The notes under the pieces were generated by a model. The model was not told the DNA's origin, ran no database searches, and was given only the letters and a program-made list of their open reading frames with translations. 64,000 nucleotides of DNA, from the NCBI GenBank assembly GCA_029204045.2, contig CM055071.1, positions 20,973,449 to 21,037,448 on the forward strand, given 5' to 3'. The position numbers were made by a program, and so were the translations under genes. Origin of the DNA: Tillandsia leiboldiana. Its lineage: Eukaryota > Streptophyta > Magnoliopsida > Poales > Bromeliaceae. Below are positions 23,034-34,900 of the stretch, in pieces. The stretch's first letter is position 1. The number at the start of each line of letters is the position of its first letter.

Positions 23034-23814
23034 GATTAAGATGGTATCAGAGAAAAACAACTTTATCCACGGTAGTTACTATCCAACATCCACAAGATAC
23101 ATTGTCACATGCGGCTAACCCAGGAAATAATCAAAGGATAGGTGCGTAGAGCGCGAGTGTCGGGGGCGGGGGGAAAGGATCCCTGTTTGATCGTATGACA
23201 TGGTTCTTGGATTTGTTAAGTCTAGGTTTGACTTAGTTTCTATGTAAGCTCAGATAAGGGCCTGGACTATATCTTCAACTGACGACGCAGGAACTGAGGG
23301 GACGGCATCAACAGCTGCGGAGAACCGTTTTCTTCGACAACAGTTGCAGGAGATGGCCGGGCAACTCTTAGCACTTACGGAACGAAAGTACTGGTTGACG
23401 CGAACCGCCGGAGTAGCCGATCGCGTCCCCTTGGTCATGAGGGGCGAATCCCATATGGCCCGGCTCTACGAAAACGGTCCATGGAGCGACACCTTTCAGG
23501 TAGTACAAACAGTAGGACTGCCCACCTTTCAAGAGATGGTTGACAGGGCCATTTTAGTGGAGCAAGAATTGGCTGTCATCCATGCTCGGTAGGAGGGCTA
23601 TGAGCATAATCGGGACAAGATACGACCACAGTTTTATCCTGCGGATGGCTTTCTCCATGGGAGCCGACTACCCAAGCACCCAAGGACGCATCAAGGAACC
23701 AAGAGCACGCCGACGGGAGGACAGGGGCTGGGGGACCGACCTTGCATCATCTGCGGAGGAGCACACCGGGTGATTGAGTGTTCCTGGAGGCATGACCATT
23801 GTTTCCATTGTGGC
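23034..23814 (+). pseudogene. Decayed gag of the family B gypsy element (continues at 46609-46628)
   Basis: The region begins at the LTR terminus (23033), with primer-binding site TGGTATCAGAGA at 23042-23053. From about 23282 one frame is nearly open to 23814 with a single TAG at 23590. It encodes a degraded capsid region, then a retroelement gag C-terminus (MVDRAILVEQELAVIHAR), a basic linker, and a Cys-rich nucleic-acid-binding segment starting PCIICGGAHRVIEC and CFHCG. The second knuckle is interrupted after CFHCG by element T and resumes at 46609 with KPGRF. The capsid part is shorter than usual, suggesting internal deletion. After 46628 the frame is cut by a copia LTR. Confidence 0.75.
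23810..23814. repeat. Left target-site duplication (GTGGC) of element T
   Basis: GTGGC at 23810-23814 and 46604-46608 flanks the whole of element T. Reading across the two halves restores the gag zinc-knuckle frame. Confidence 0.9.
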
Positions 23815-24137
23815 TGTGGTGGCCCAGGTTTCCATGCACCCTTTTTTCAGTGAATCCACTGTTTAGAACACCTAGTGTTGGTGTATTTGGCCCATGGTGC
23901 ATCAAAGGGATGCCACAGATGGACCCTGTGAGTTATCTTTAGCTGTGTTGGCTTTCGGCTGCATTTGCCAAAATTTTGAAAAGGTTTTAGGCCAAACAGA
24001 GGTTGGAATGGATTCAGCACGGAAAAACGCTTGAAAACGGCTATTTGCTTGTTTGATTCTGAGTCCGGATGCCCAAAAAGGACTCCCGGAAGTTTTTATT
24101 GGATTTCGGTGCATGGGAGGAGCTGTGGACCGTCGGC

Positions 24138-24625
24138 ATGCCACGTGGTGGCCTATCATTGGCCGTTTCACGATGCTCGGTCCACAGAGCGCCGCGGCGG
24201 GGTGCACGGACCCGGCGCAGGGACACGTGGCGCCGCCTGACTGGCGGGCTCTTGATGCGCGGTCTACAGATTTGGCACGGCGGTGCATGGACCGGGGCGG
24301 GGGACGCGTGGCAGCCTCCGGTTGGTCGGTGCACGCGGCGCGGTCCACGGAACCCGAATTAGGGTGCGTGGACCGGGTGCACGGGACACGTGCCGAAGTG
24401 TCATTTGCTGGCTCATCGGACGCGGCGCACGGAGGCGCGGGACCCCGCCTCGGGGCGCGTGCGCGTCAGGGCGCCAGGCGGCGCGACAGTGCCGCACGTG
24501 GGCACTGTCGCAGGGACACGTGGCGCCCGCTCATTGGCGGGCGCCAACCACCCCTTTGTCCTGGTGGGGGCCACGTGGCCGCAGCGGAGCGGCCCACACG
24601 GCTGTTGCCTGTTTGCTGGGCCACG
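24138..24625 (+). promoter_or_regulatory. Cluster of ABRE/G-box motifs in the T 5' LTR
   Basis: CACGTG cores in ABRE-like contexts (CCACGTGG, ACACGTGGCG, GCCACGTGGC) occur near 24138, 24225, 24397, 24497, 24522, 24571 and 24620. This is within 620 bp upstream of the TATA box. In plants bZIP and bHLH factors of ABA, light and stress signalling bind such sites. Confidence 0.65.
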
Positions 24626-24641
24626 TGGCAGCACGGGGAGG

Positions 24642-24692
24642 TTTCGGGCGCGCACAGTGTTGGGCCAGGCCCAACACTGTAGCCGCCCGAAA
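24642..24692. promoter_or_regulatory. Nested palindrome in the T 5' LTR
   Basis: Core arms ACAGTGTTGGGCC / GGCCCAACACTGT around a central A lie at 24654-24680. Outer arms TTTCGGGCG (24642-24650) and CGCCCGAAA (24684-24692) extend the symmetry to about 51 bp. It ends about 60 bp upstream of the TATA box. Confidence 0.9.
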
Positions 24693-24752
24693 AATCTCAT
24701 GCGCCCGAAAGTTGGGACCCATTCAGTATTTTTTGAATTGTTTTCTGGGGCC

Positions 24753-24760
24753 TATAAATA
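24753..24760 (+). promoter_or_regulatory. TATA box of the T 5' LTR
   Basis: TATAAATA in the context GGGGCCTATAAATAGCCCG is conserved at 41635-41642 and, reversed, at 5600-5607. Confidence 0.75.
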
Positions 24761-26296
24761 GCCCGAGCTCTCTTCAACATGGGTTTTTTGGCATTTTCGT
24801 GCCATTTTTCACTGTGGTTTCTTCAGAGGAGTTCATTACCGAGTTGTACTGCACCCATCTGCGGAGTTTGGAGATTTTACGTGGCACGGTTTTCGAGATT
24901 CCCATTTTGTTGGCGCGTCGCGACGTTCTTTCGCCGGTGTTTCTTCCATCGCGTTTCGGTGCACGAGCTCCCCCGGCCCACTCCGACCATCGTTTCGAGC
25001 GATTTCTTCGCCGTTGGATCCACGACAGGTAAGGCTACGATTTTGGTTGCTTCTGCTTTTCCTCGTTTCGTGCTTTTCGAGGAGTTTTTCCATGCTCACT
25101 GGGACATCGGTTTTCTGTGAGGATTGGTGAGGACAGCAGGTTGATTCGAGGAGATCTCAGCGCACGAGAGTCGGATCAAGGCGAGCCTTTACACTTTTCT
25201 CATCTACTCGACGCGAGGATCATCACTGTATTTTTCTTGGATTTTTCGAGACCTTCCCGGAGGTATATTATTTCCCTTTTTATCTGTGCAAGATCTTATA
25301 ATTGTGCGGTTGTATGTTTTTGCGCGCCTGTACTGTGGAATTTGTAACTTGGCCTACGGGGCTCCGAATTGGGCGTGCAGGTACCCGTTTCGAAGGTCTC
25401 GACGCGAGGATCGCCGTGATATTTTTATCGGATTTTTCTGGGCACTTTCAGCAGGTGAAATAAGCGTGTCTTTGGGACTGAATTTCAGTGTGTTTGTGCG
25501 TGGTTGATTTTGGGAATTTAAGTGTAACTGTGAACTTTGTGTTGTACCCAGGAGAGTTTGCGGATATTTCTGGACCTGTTGGATTGGGAGTTAGTGATTT
25601 CCTGGTATTTTTAGCTGTGGGACTTGGACAGTTCAGCTCTTCAGGTGGGTGGCCCGTTTCCAAGATCTTCGGATTCCACATTAATTCTAGATGTGTAGGA
25701 ACAAGCATGATAGGAATAGTGTGTTGTTAGCATGCTAGTCTGTGAAAATTGATATTCCTGTTAAATTCTGATGACCTTGTGATGCTTTATTTCCTACATC
25801 TTGTCATTTATTGATATCTTTGGGACTTGACCTAGCACCTCCGCCATATGCAGCATGTTCAGCCAGACTGTAGAAAACACCAACTTGGGCTAGGTTTTTA
25901 TTGCTCTAGACATCCCCACATCATTGTTCTATATTGCACTCTGGACTTAGAGTTTTACTCGCCCGAGTAGTGGGCCGAGGGGTCGGGTTGTTGTGGGATG
26001 CATTTACACTCGTGTCTGGGGACCGAGTGGACTCTGATAGCAATCTGTAGATCTGGGTTCTGTGGGAGCCGTCAGAGTGACAGTGGGTCTCGACTGTGCA
26101 GTTTTCCAGCCTGTGAGTGAGACAGTGTTCTGTTGGTTACAACCAATCTTGTTGATCGAGGATTTGGATTATAGCCTGCATGAGCCACATTTGAGCTCGA
26201 CAGAGATGCGCGGATACTTTACTCGTTGGGGTCGCGCCCCTCGAGAGCCACTTCGGAGTTGGGCCTGATACTTCTATCGCGACTTGTCGATGCATT

Positions 26297-26374
26297 GTCC
26301 CTCTGGCTGAGCCAGTTTTGGTAGTCACGGACACCGTCCCTCTGGCTGGGCTAGTTTTGGCAGTGACGGACGTC
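26297..26374. repeat. 39-bp tandem duplication in the T 5' LTR
   Basis: Two units (26297-26335, 26336-26374) each begin GTCCCTCTGGCTG. The same pair is in the 3' LTR (45821-45898), so the duplication predates insertion. Confidence 0.9.
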
Positions 26375-27088
26375 CTACGTAAGTCCGGTCCTCCGGGATG
26401 TAACGGCAGTAGGTAGGCGCAGGTTTGACTGGACCCGAGGAGGCAGTCAGTTTAGATTGGGTGATTTGAGTTGAGAGCTAGTTGTAGCATCATGTTCTTT
26501 CTGTTCCACTCCTTGAGAATCTAGATAGAGGCATAGTAGCTGTAGTGTTTACTTTTCCAGCTTTTCCTTACAGCACTGCATATGTTACTTTATGCCTCTA
26601 GTAGACTTAGTGGGCAAACCGTCGGGCTTGTTGGCGGCACCCACTGAGAACTACTGTGGGATGTAGTTCTCACACCCGTCGTGGTGTCTTTTCCCCAGGG
26701 ACTTCTACTCCTGTTCCTGCTGCACCTGTTGCTAATCCGACTGATCGAGGTAAGGGAGTCGCGAGATAGATCCCTACCAGTTGTCGTCCTGAGAGTAGAT
26801 GTACCCCCTTACATTTTGAGAGTTAATGTTGAGTGATCATGTAGTGAGGATTGAGTTGTACTCTTCTTTGTTTTGAGAGATATATGTATTTTGGTGAGGA
26901 CTTGGGATGTATATTTCTAGAGTTATATTTATTTTATTTCTGCATTTACCTTTCAGCTCTGATATCTGTATAGTATAGATGATCTTTTGCAGGTTAGACG
27001 CTACATCTATACGGGGCTTCCCGTATGGGCGGCGGATCTGTTGGCGAGCCCGGGTCGCAGTTTCGACCCGGGGCGTGACAGATTAGAG

Positions 27089-27101
27089 TGGTATCAGAGC
27101 C
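27089..27101 (+). other. Primer-binding site of element T
   Basis: TGGTATCAGAGCC, complementary to initiator tRNA-Met, lies 8 bases after the 5' LTR. Confidence 0.9.
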
Positions 27102-27514
27102 TAGGATGTAGGTCATTGAGGACTTAGAAACCCTAGGCTTGTGGTTGGACCCTAGGATGACTTACGTGAGAGCCGTAACCTTTTAGCGAGAGTCTTGATT
27201 GGGTTCCCAACTCTCCCAGTGGATGGGACGAGTGATTGACATGTCTTCCTTCGGTGGCAACTATGTTGGCTGCAGACAACATAGTACTATGGGAAGGGGG
27301 ACATGCCTTTTGATTTTCGCTAGATTGGGTCGAGTATTGCTTTGGGTTCTGGTTGTTTGTTTTGTTCCTCAGGTGAGTGATGCCTCCGCGACGAACGATG
27401 TCGACGCGTTCGCAGCCTTCTTCCTCTGAGCCCGAGCAGGAGGACTCGGGGCAGGGACAACAAAGAGAGGTTCTGGAGCTTCGTGCCCAGATGGCACAGT
27501 TGTCTGAGGCGGTT

Positions 27515-27600
27515 CGGCGTCAGGAGGAAACATCTCAGCGCCAGGAGGAGGCTTCACGGCGCCAGGAGGAGGCTTCTCGGCGCCAGGAGGAGGCCATGGG
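27515..27600 (+). repeat. Heptad-coding tandem repeat in T gag
   Basis: Imperfect 21-bp units (CGCCAGGAGGAGGCTTCTCGG-like) encode repeated RRQEEAS heptads that favour a coiled coil, probably for gag self-association. Confidence 0.8.
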
Positions 27601-27657
27601 TCGGTAGATGCTCATGATGGAGCAGAGGGCGCAGCCAGTTGTAGCCCCCCCCTGAGA

Positions 27658-27662
27658 GTTCG
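27658..27662. repeat. Left target-site duplication (GTTCG) of element LL
   Basis: GTTCG occurs at 27658-27662 and again at 36060-36064, directly abutting the LTR ends. Confidence 0.9.
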
Positions 27663-30390
27663 TGTAGTAATCCAGAATTTAAAAATCTCTGTTTGCTTTT
27701 AAATATTTAAAATTTGTCAATTTTGGCAAAAGTGGAGAGATAGTGGGTCAATAGTGGGCCCAGAGATATCGACTTTTGATCGGGGCCTGATCTCGAAAAT
27801 CCGAGTGCACCATTGTGATCGTTTCGACGAAACATGAAAGTTTCATATTCACTTGTCGACGATCTGACGGTCGGATCTTCCGCAAAACAGCGAAGAAGAA
27901 CGGGTCCCACAACTTAAGTTGTGAATAGTAACCCTATATTTTAAATGGCCCTCGACCACTGTTGGCCGTTACACTGTCTGAAACCCTGACTTAGGGGTAT
28001 GAGTAGTCAAACCTAACTAATTTCGACATTCTGAACGCAATGGCACTGACGGTTTTCGCGTTTGGCGATCCGGGTGCATCGAAGTGCGTGCGTCGGTTTG
28101 CGACATACTGAACAAGATGGCCCGAGATTTCATACGAGCGCCAAAACAAACAAATAAATAGGCTATTTTGAAGGTCTCGACGAGCCGGACGTGGTGGCGA
28201 AATCCATTTTCAGTTTCGGCGACTCGAGTGCCTCGAAAAGCATGAAAAGTGTCGAAAAGGGAGGTATTTTGGAAGAAACTCTAATATTTTATGTACCAAA
28301 TTAAATGAGGCTTATAGGTTGGGGTTCTGGGTGCAATTTTTACCTAAAGCAGGGACCTAGATGTTAGAGGCACAAGGTATAGGGGCTAAATGGCATTTTG
28401 TACATAGCAACCTTTGGCTCTTGGGCTTCCTCGTGGGGGGTTACACGAGGAAGGCTCTTGGGATTTCTAACTCCCAAGAGTAAATCCTCTTAAGGCCTTA
28501 GTGCTGGAGGCCGGGGAGTCACCCCCTCCATGGAGGTAAACCAAAAGAGAGAGAGAGAGCAAAGAAGCTTGGAGCAAACTTGATCCAAGTTGGAGTTGAA
28601 GTTCTCTGTGGTGTTTCACAGTACCAGAGGAGCATTTGGAGGCTTGCTGAGGTTGCGCAAAGTAGGAGGAGTGAAACCAGCTTCTTCCTTCTTCATCAAC
28701 TCCGGCCAAGGTAAGGTCCTCTCAAACCCCGGTTTGTTTTAGCCCGAGACCCCTAGCAGTAGGTCGTTAGGATCTTGTGATGCTCTCTGCAAGGCCTGAG
28801 CTTCCCATGCACGTTGCATGGCCGGTGGGAGCAAGTTCTCGCCGGAAACCTAGATATGCTCCGCCTCGGAAGAACTCCGCAACCACTGAACCAAAGTGGG
28901 AAATAAAATGATGGACTTTTACTGCAGAGCCTAAGGATCATCTCCACCAAATTTGGTGGAGTTTGATCAAGCCAATCAATGGCAGATTTGTGCCCTAGTT
29001 TTCGGGAATATTGCACTTCGGCCGAGCTTGTGGCCGCCGCGTTGCCGCCTTGTCCTGTCGCCGGGCACGGGTCCAGGTGAGTTGGTTATGGTATTTAGCC
29101 TCCAATTGATCAAGTAGTTGAGCCTTGAAGCCTCTGGTTGGATGGTCACGATTTTCAAAGCAAAAATACTTCATCTTCTTCGTTGCTCCGGCCAATCCAT
29201 TCATGCAAACATGGCCCAAACTTGCAGGAAATGTAGAGTAACCTACTTAGAACATTTCCTTCCAAGTTTGGAAGCTTTTGGTCCAGTAATTGCAGAGAAC
29301 CAACTCGGGCAAGGTTGTATGTGATTGTTTGTATAAGATGCACACCACCTATTTGTTGAAATGCCACAGTGAGTTTTTAATTGGATTTAGGCTTCGATGT
29401 AAAAATGAAAGTTGTTCCAAATGGTTCCCTGAGCTTGATGCTCACTTCAGATCAAAGTGGATCTGTGTGGATTGATGTTTGGAGCATTATGTTAGTTGAT
29501 TGAAGGCTAAGTGTTGGTTCTGGTTGATCCAATGATTCTGGGTTGCAAATAGAGCAAGCCCAGTGATTCATGAGGCATTTTAAGCATGTGGTAAAAGCAG
29601 AAATTAAATTGGCACAATAAAACTTAAGTTCCAAGGTTGTCGAGCTCTAGGGTGTGTTTTATGGCCCAAGGTTGGTTCTGGGCTGTTTGCGAAGTCGCAA
29701 CAGTGAGTCCTGGACTAATTTGGGGTCACTGGACGCGATGCTCGCGTTAGATTTGGGTTTCGATGATCCGAAGAAAAAAAAATTCATTTTGGCTAGGTTG
29801 GAAGAATATTTTATGGCCCGAAGTTTTCCTCGGGTCCCGTGCTGCCGCAAATTGGTGGGCACGGTCTTCAGCAAGATAAATGTCACCTGCTGGAAGTGAC
29901 GGTTCGTTAAAATGAATTTCCAGTAAAAAGAACGAGCGAAAACAGTGCTAAAAGGGGTTAAGTTGACTTGAAATAAGTTAGAGTTAAAATCGATCGCTGA
30001 TCAATATGTTTGATTCAGGTCTGCCCAGTTTGCATCTGGTTCTGAGCGTACAGTTGGTTCAGTTTAGCCGCCTGCGTTATATCAGGTGGGTTATCTTCGG
30101 TCCGGGTTTTATCAGTTCCGCCCTCTGGGGTGCGATACTGGTTGGACCCCTGTTTTTGGTAGCTGAACTTAATCTCTTTGAGCCTGCTTTTCTTTGATTA
30201 TATTATATCTGCTATCTGCCTGATTTATGCCTGTTATATGTTCTATTCTGCCTTACATGATTGTTCATAGTACCTCTAGCATTTATACTTTTACGTGGAC
30301 CCTTCCATGGTTGATTGGTGAGCCTGTTTGTCCTGCTAATCAAACGATACACTGCTGAGCACATAGATTTACTTAACTGATATTTTACCC

Positions 30391-30545
30391 AGCTTCGTAG
30401 GGTCGCCGGAGTCTATTCTTGTTTGATAGGATAAAGGCACTGCTCTGCGAGGTTTGGATCGAAAACCCAAGCTTCGTAGTGTCGCCTGAGTCTGTTCTTG
30501 TTTGATAGGACGAGGGCAACGCTCTTCGAGGGTTGGACTTTTCAA
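30391..30545. repeat. 79-bp imperfect tandem duplication in the LL 5' LTR
   Basis: Units starting AGCTTCGTAG at 30391 and 30470 both contain CTTGTTTGATAGGA. The pair recurs at 34703-34857. Confidence 0.85.
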
Positions 30546-31603
30546 AACAGTTTTCTTAAAAATATGTGTTTAAGTTTTGTATCATTTGGTTGGTTTGTGA
30601 GGTTGAGTTGAGTTTATCTGTGAGCTTCTGTTGAGAGAGATTTGCCTTGATCTTGCATATGAGTTGAGATTTATTGTTTAGTTGCTGAGTGTTCCTGCAT
30701 GAGTGTTGAGATTCAGTTGATCTTGTCATTGCATCCCAGTGGGGATTTCCCCGGCTTGTAGCCGATTACCCGGTCAGTGGACCGCCAGTTTGAGCATTTG
30801 CATATGATTCGCCCGCACCGTTGTTCTTCACGTACACCAGCGGACTGATCCCCCGTAGCGGTGTACTTTACCGGTAAAGTGGTTAGCAGTTGCAACCCGT
30901 GACCCTCAGTGGAGGGAATGTCAACCAGGTGGTGCCAGGTGGGCAGCCTTGCCTAAGGTCTTGTGAAGGCCAATATGGTAGCTTGTGATTGGGTCTTTGT
31001 GTTTTCATTTATTTGATGCATGTGTTGTTAAGTTACTTTAACATACTTCCTTGATTCTTTGATCTGGCTCCTAGTTATCTACCTGTATATGATTCTTTGT
31101 GATGCCTTTGATTATAGTTTCATTGTTATCTTGTTGATTGTCCTAACTCCTTGATGCGTTGATTATCCTGATACATGTTTGTCCTGTTTTAAATTCTGCT
31201 AAAATTATCTCCTATGCTTGTACCCAGATTATAAGTTTTGCTTTCTTTACAGCACCAGTTATATATCTGCTTTATCCTAACCCATGGTCTATTACTATCC
31301 TCTAGCATTGTATACTAGTAGGTACGATCTGCTATTTCTCGGCTCGTCGTGCCCACTGGGATACACTCCGGTGTGTCTCACACCCTCAGGTGACTGTTTT
31401 TCAGGTCGAGCAGGTGTTGAGATGTCGGGACGAGTTGGTGAGATCACGAGATAGAGCTTGACCCTGGACAGCCGATAGCCAAGCATTTAGTTATTTGATG
31501 TAACAAGGAAAATGTAATAAGTTTTTGTAATTGTGTAATTTAATATCTGTGTTATATTAGTGGTACGTAGTTAGTACTCTGATTGATATCCGAGCTAGCC
31601 GTG

Positions 31604-31655
31604 CATATATAGAAGAGGCTCAATCCCCAGTGGGATTGGGACTCTTCTATATATG
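31604..31655 (+). terminator. Long hairpin near the 3' end of the LL 5' LTR
   Basis: Two 24-base arms, starting CATATATAGAAGAG and ending CTCTTCTATATATG, pair around a CAGT loop with one internal G/G mismatch. It lies about 90 bp before the LTR end. Its role is unknown; RNA processing or a transcription-end structure are possibilities. Confidence 0.6.
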
Positions 31656-31746
31656 TGGTGGTCTGTTGCGCCCTGGCTGGTTTTAAACTCTGATATTTAA
31701 AAAAAAAAAAAATTTAGACGCTGGTTTTTAAACTCGAGGCGTGACA

Positions 31747-31974
31747 GATTAGATGGTATCAGAGAAATAGGAATACGATGTCTAGATTTGGATAGGAACG
31801 AACCCTAGGATGACTTGTGTCTACGAGAGAGCGATGGGTAGTGTTCTAAGTCTTGTAGTTAGAAACAGAAGTTGTGGGTCGGTCAAACTAAAATCCATCC
31901 TTGGTATTTTAGAAAACTTTTAAAGTATGTTTTGTTAAGTTTCGGGGACGAAACTTCTTAGAAGTTGTGGGTAA
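31747..31974 (+). other. 228-bp interior of element LL
   Basis: The interior contains PBS TGGTATCAGAGA (31754-31765) 8 bases after the LTR, then non-coding sequence with ACCCTAGGATGACTTG (the same words follow the PBS in T). The distal motif TTCGGGGACGAAACTTCTTA lies at about 31940. A polypurine tract is weak (AGAAGTTGTGGGTAA). Everything between the packaging leader and the pol tail of a parent gypsy element appears to be missing. Confidence 0.85.
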
Positions 31975-34900
31975 TGTAGTAATCTAGAATTTAAAAATCT
32001 CTGTTTGCTTTTAAATATTTAAAATTTGTCAATTTTGGCAAAAGTGGAGAGATAGTGGGTCAATAGTGGGCCCAGAGATATCGACTTTTGATCGGGGCCT
32101 GATCTCGAAAATCCGAGTGCACCATTGTGATCGTTTCGACGAAACATGAAAGTTTCATATTCACTTGTCGACGATCTGACGGTCGGATCTTCCGCAAACC
32201 AGCGAAGAAGAACGGGTCCCACAACTTAAGTTGTGAATAGTAACCCTATATTTTAAATGGCCCTCGACCACTGTTGGCCGTTACACTGTCTGAAACCCTG
32301 ACTTAGGGGTATGAGTAGTCAAACCTAACTAATTTCGACATTCTGAACGCAATGGCACTGACGGTTTTCGCGTTTGGCGATCCGGGTGCATCGAAGTGCG
32401 TGCGTCGGTTTGCGACATACAGAACAAGATGGCCCGAGATTTCATACGAGCGCCAAAACAAATAAGTAAATAGGCTATTTTGAAGGTCTCGACGAGCCGG
32501 ACGTGGTGGCGAAGTCCATTTTCAGTTTCGGCGACTCGAGTGCCTCGAAAAGCATGAAAAGTGTCGAAAAGGGAGGTATTTTGGAAGAAACCCTAATATT
32601 TTATGTACCAAATTAAATGAGGCTTATAGGTTGGGGTTCTGGGTGCAATTTTTACCTAAAGCAGGGACCTAGATGTTAGAGGCACAAGGTATAGGGGCTA
32701 AATGGCATTTTGTACATAGCAACCTTTGGCTCTTGGGCTTCCTCGTGGGGGGTTACACGAGGAAGGCTCTTGGGATTTCTAACTCCCAAGAGTAAATCCT
32801 CTTAAGGCCTTAGTGCTGGAGGCCGGGGAGCCACCCCCTCCAGGGAGGTAAACCGAAAGAGAGAGAGAGAGCAAAGAAGCTTGGAGCAAACTTGATCCAA
32901 GTTGGAGTTGAAGTTCTCTGTGGTGTTTCACAGTACCAGAGGAGCATTTGGAGGCTTGCTGAGGTTGCGCGAAGTAGGAGGAGTGAAACCAGCTTCTTCC
33001 TTCTTCATCAACTCCGGCCAAGGTAAGGTCCTCTCAAACCCCGGTTTGTTTTAGCCCGAGACCCCTAGCAGTAGGTCGTTAGGATCTTGTGATGCTCTCT
33101 GCAAGGCCTGAGCTTCCCATGCACGTTGCATGGCCGGTGGGAGCAAGTTCTCGCCGGAAACCTAGATATGCTCCGCCTCGGAAGAACTCCGCAACCACTG
33201 AACCAAAGTGGGAAATAAAATGATGGACTTTTACTGCAGAGCCTAAGGATCATCTCCACCAAATTTGGTGGAGTTTGATCAAGCCAATCAATGGCAGATT
33301 TGTGCCCTAGTTTTCGGGAATATTGCACTTCGGCCGAGCTTGTGGCCGCCGCGTCGCCGCCGTGTCCTGTCACCGGGCACGGGTCCAGGTGAGTTGGTTA
33401 TGGTATTTAGCCTCCAATTGATCAAGTAGTTGAGCCTTGAAGCCTCTGGTTGGATGGTCACGATTTTCATAGCAAAAACACTTCATCTTCTTCGTTGCTC
33501 CGGCCAATCCATTCATGCAAACATGGCCCAAACTTGCAGGAAATGTAGAGTAACCTACTTAGAACATTTCCTTCCAAGTTTGGAAGCTTTTGGTCCGGTA
33601 ATTGCAGAGAACCAACTCGGGCAAGGTTGTATGTGATTGTTTGTATAAGATGCACACCACCTGTTTGTGGAAATGCCACAGTGAGTTTTTAATTGGATTT
33701 AGGCTTCGATGTAAAAATGAAAGTTGTTCCAAATGGTTCCCTGAGCTTGATGCTCACTTCAGATCAAAGTGGATCTGTGTGGATTGATGTTTGGAGCATT
33801 ATGTTAGTTGATTGAAGGCTAAGTGTTGGTTCTGGTTGATCCAATGATTCTGGGTTGCAAATAGAGCAAGCCCAGTGATTCATGAGGCATTTTAAGCATG
33901 TGGTAAAAGCATAAATTAAATTGGCACAATAAAACTTAAGTTCCAAGTTTGTCGAGCTCTAGGGTGTGTTTTATGGCCCAAGGTTGGTTCTGGGCTGTTT
34001 GCGAAGTCGCAACAGTGAGTCCTTGACTAATTTGGGGTCACTGGACGCGATGCTCGCGTTAGATTTGGGTTTCGATGATCCGGAGAAACAAAAATTCATT
34101 TTGGCTAGGTTGGAAGAATATTTTATGGCCCGAAGTTTTCCTCGGGTCCCGTGCTGCCGCAAATTGGTAAGCACGGTGTTCAGCAAGATAAATGTCACCT
34201 GCTGGAAGTGACGGTTCGTTAAAATGAATTTCTAGTAAAAAGAACGAGCGAAAACAGTGCTAAAAAGGGTTAAGTTGACTTGAAATAAGTTAGAGTTAAA
34301 ATCGATCCCTGATCAATATGTTTGATTCAGGTCTGCCCAGTTTGCATCTGGTTCTGAGCGTACAGTTGGTTCAGTTTAGCCGCCTACGTTATATCAGGTG
34401 GGTTATCTTCGGTCCGGGTTTTATCAGTTCGGCCCTCTGGGATGCGATACTGGCTGGACCCCTATTTTTGGTAGCTTAACTTAATCTCTTTGAGCCTGCT
34501 TTTCTTTGATTATATTATATCTGCTATCTGCCTGATCTATGCCTGTTATCTGTTCTATTCTGCCTTACATGATTGTTCATAGTACTTCTAGCATTTATAC
34601 TTTTACGTGGACCCTTCCATGGTTGATTGGTGAGCCTGTTTGTCCTGCTGATCAAACGATACACTGCTGAGCACATAGATTTACTTAACTGATATTTTAC
34701 CCAGCTTCGTAGGGTCGCCGGAGTCTGTTCTTGTTTGATAGGATAAAGGCACTGCTCTGCGAGGTTTGGATCGAAAACCCAAGCTTCGTAGTGTCGCCTG
34801 AGTCTGTTCTTGTTTGATAGGACGAGGGCAACGCTCTTCGAGGTTTGGACTTTTCAAAATAGTTTTCTTAAAAATATGTGTTTAAGTTTTGTATCATTTG

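Larger units (their letters stand above)
23815..27080 (+). mobile_element. 5' LTR of element T
   Basis: The LTR is 3266 bp, starting TGTGGTGGCCCAGG and ending GGGGCGTGACA. It holds at least six CACGTG-core motifs (24138-24625), a 27-bp palindrome (24654), a TATA box (24753) and a 39-bp tandem duplication (26297-26374). Short ORFs in it (24053-25120, 26062-26268) recur in the 3' LTR and in other families. They look like LTR sequence rather than genes. Confidence 0.9.
27377..27662 (+). pseudogene. Element T gag, N-terminal part (interrupted)
   Basis: The gag frame starts MMPPRRTMSTRS at 27377 (the second Met, MPPRRT, is the typical chromovirus gag start). It then has an Ala/Glu/Gln-rich coiled-coil segment with four RRQEEAS-type heptads (27515-27600). 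A TAG at 27605-27607 stops it. Slightly further on, a run of eight C at about 27645-27652 shifts the frame; without one C the downstream gag at 36065 would be in phase. At 27663 the coding region is split by element LL, inserted in the middle of gag. Confidence 0.8.
27663..31746 (+). mobile_element. 5' LTR of element LL
   Basis: The LTR is 4084 bp with TG...CA ends. It contains no ORF with a recognisable domain; short frames (for example 28467-28709 minus, 29155-29367 minus, 29654-29899 plus) are all repeated in the other LTR. Features seen are a 79-bp tandem duplication (30391-30545), a 52-bp hairpin (31604-31655) and an A run near 31700 just before the terminal ACGCTGGTTTTTAAACTCG stretch. 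Confidence 0.9.

Noticed and set aside
24053..25120. ORFs of 209-249 codons following 24053, repeated near 40948-41848
   Set aside because: They lie wholly in the T LTR and span its promoter and TATA box. The 3' LTR copy has different frame breaks, so a protein is unlikely.
27089..27101. TGGTATCAGAGCC as part of a tRNA gene
   Set aside because: Only the 3'-end complement is present, next to LTR termini; no cloverleaf. It is a primer-binding site.
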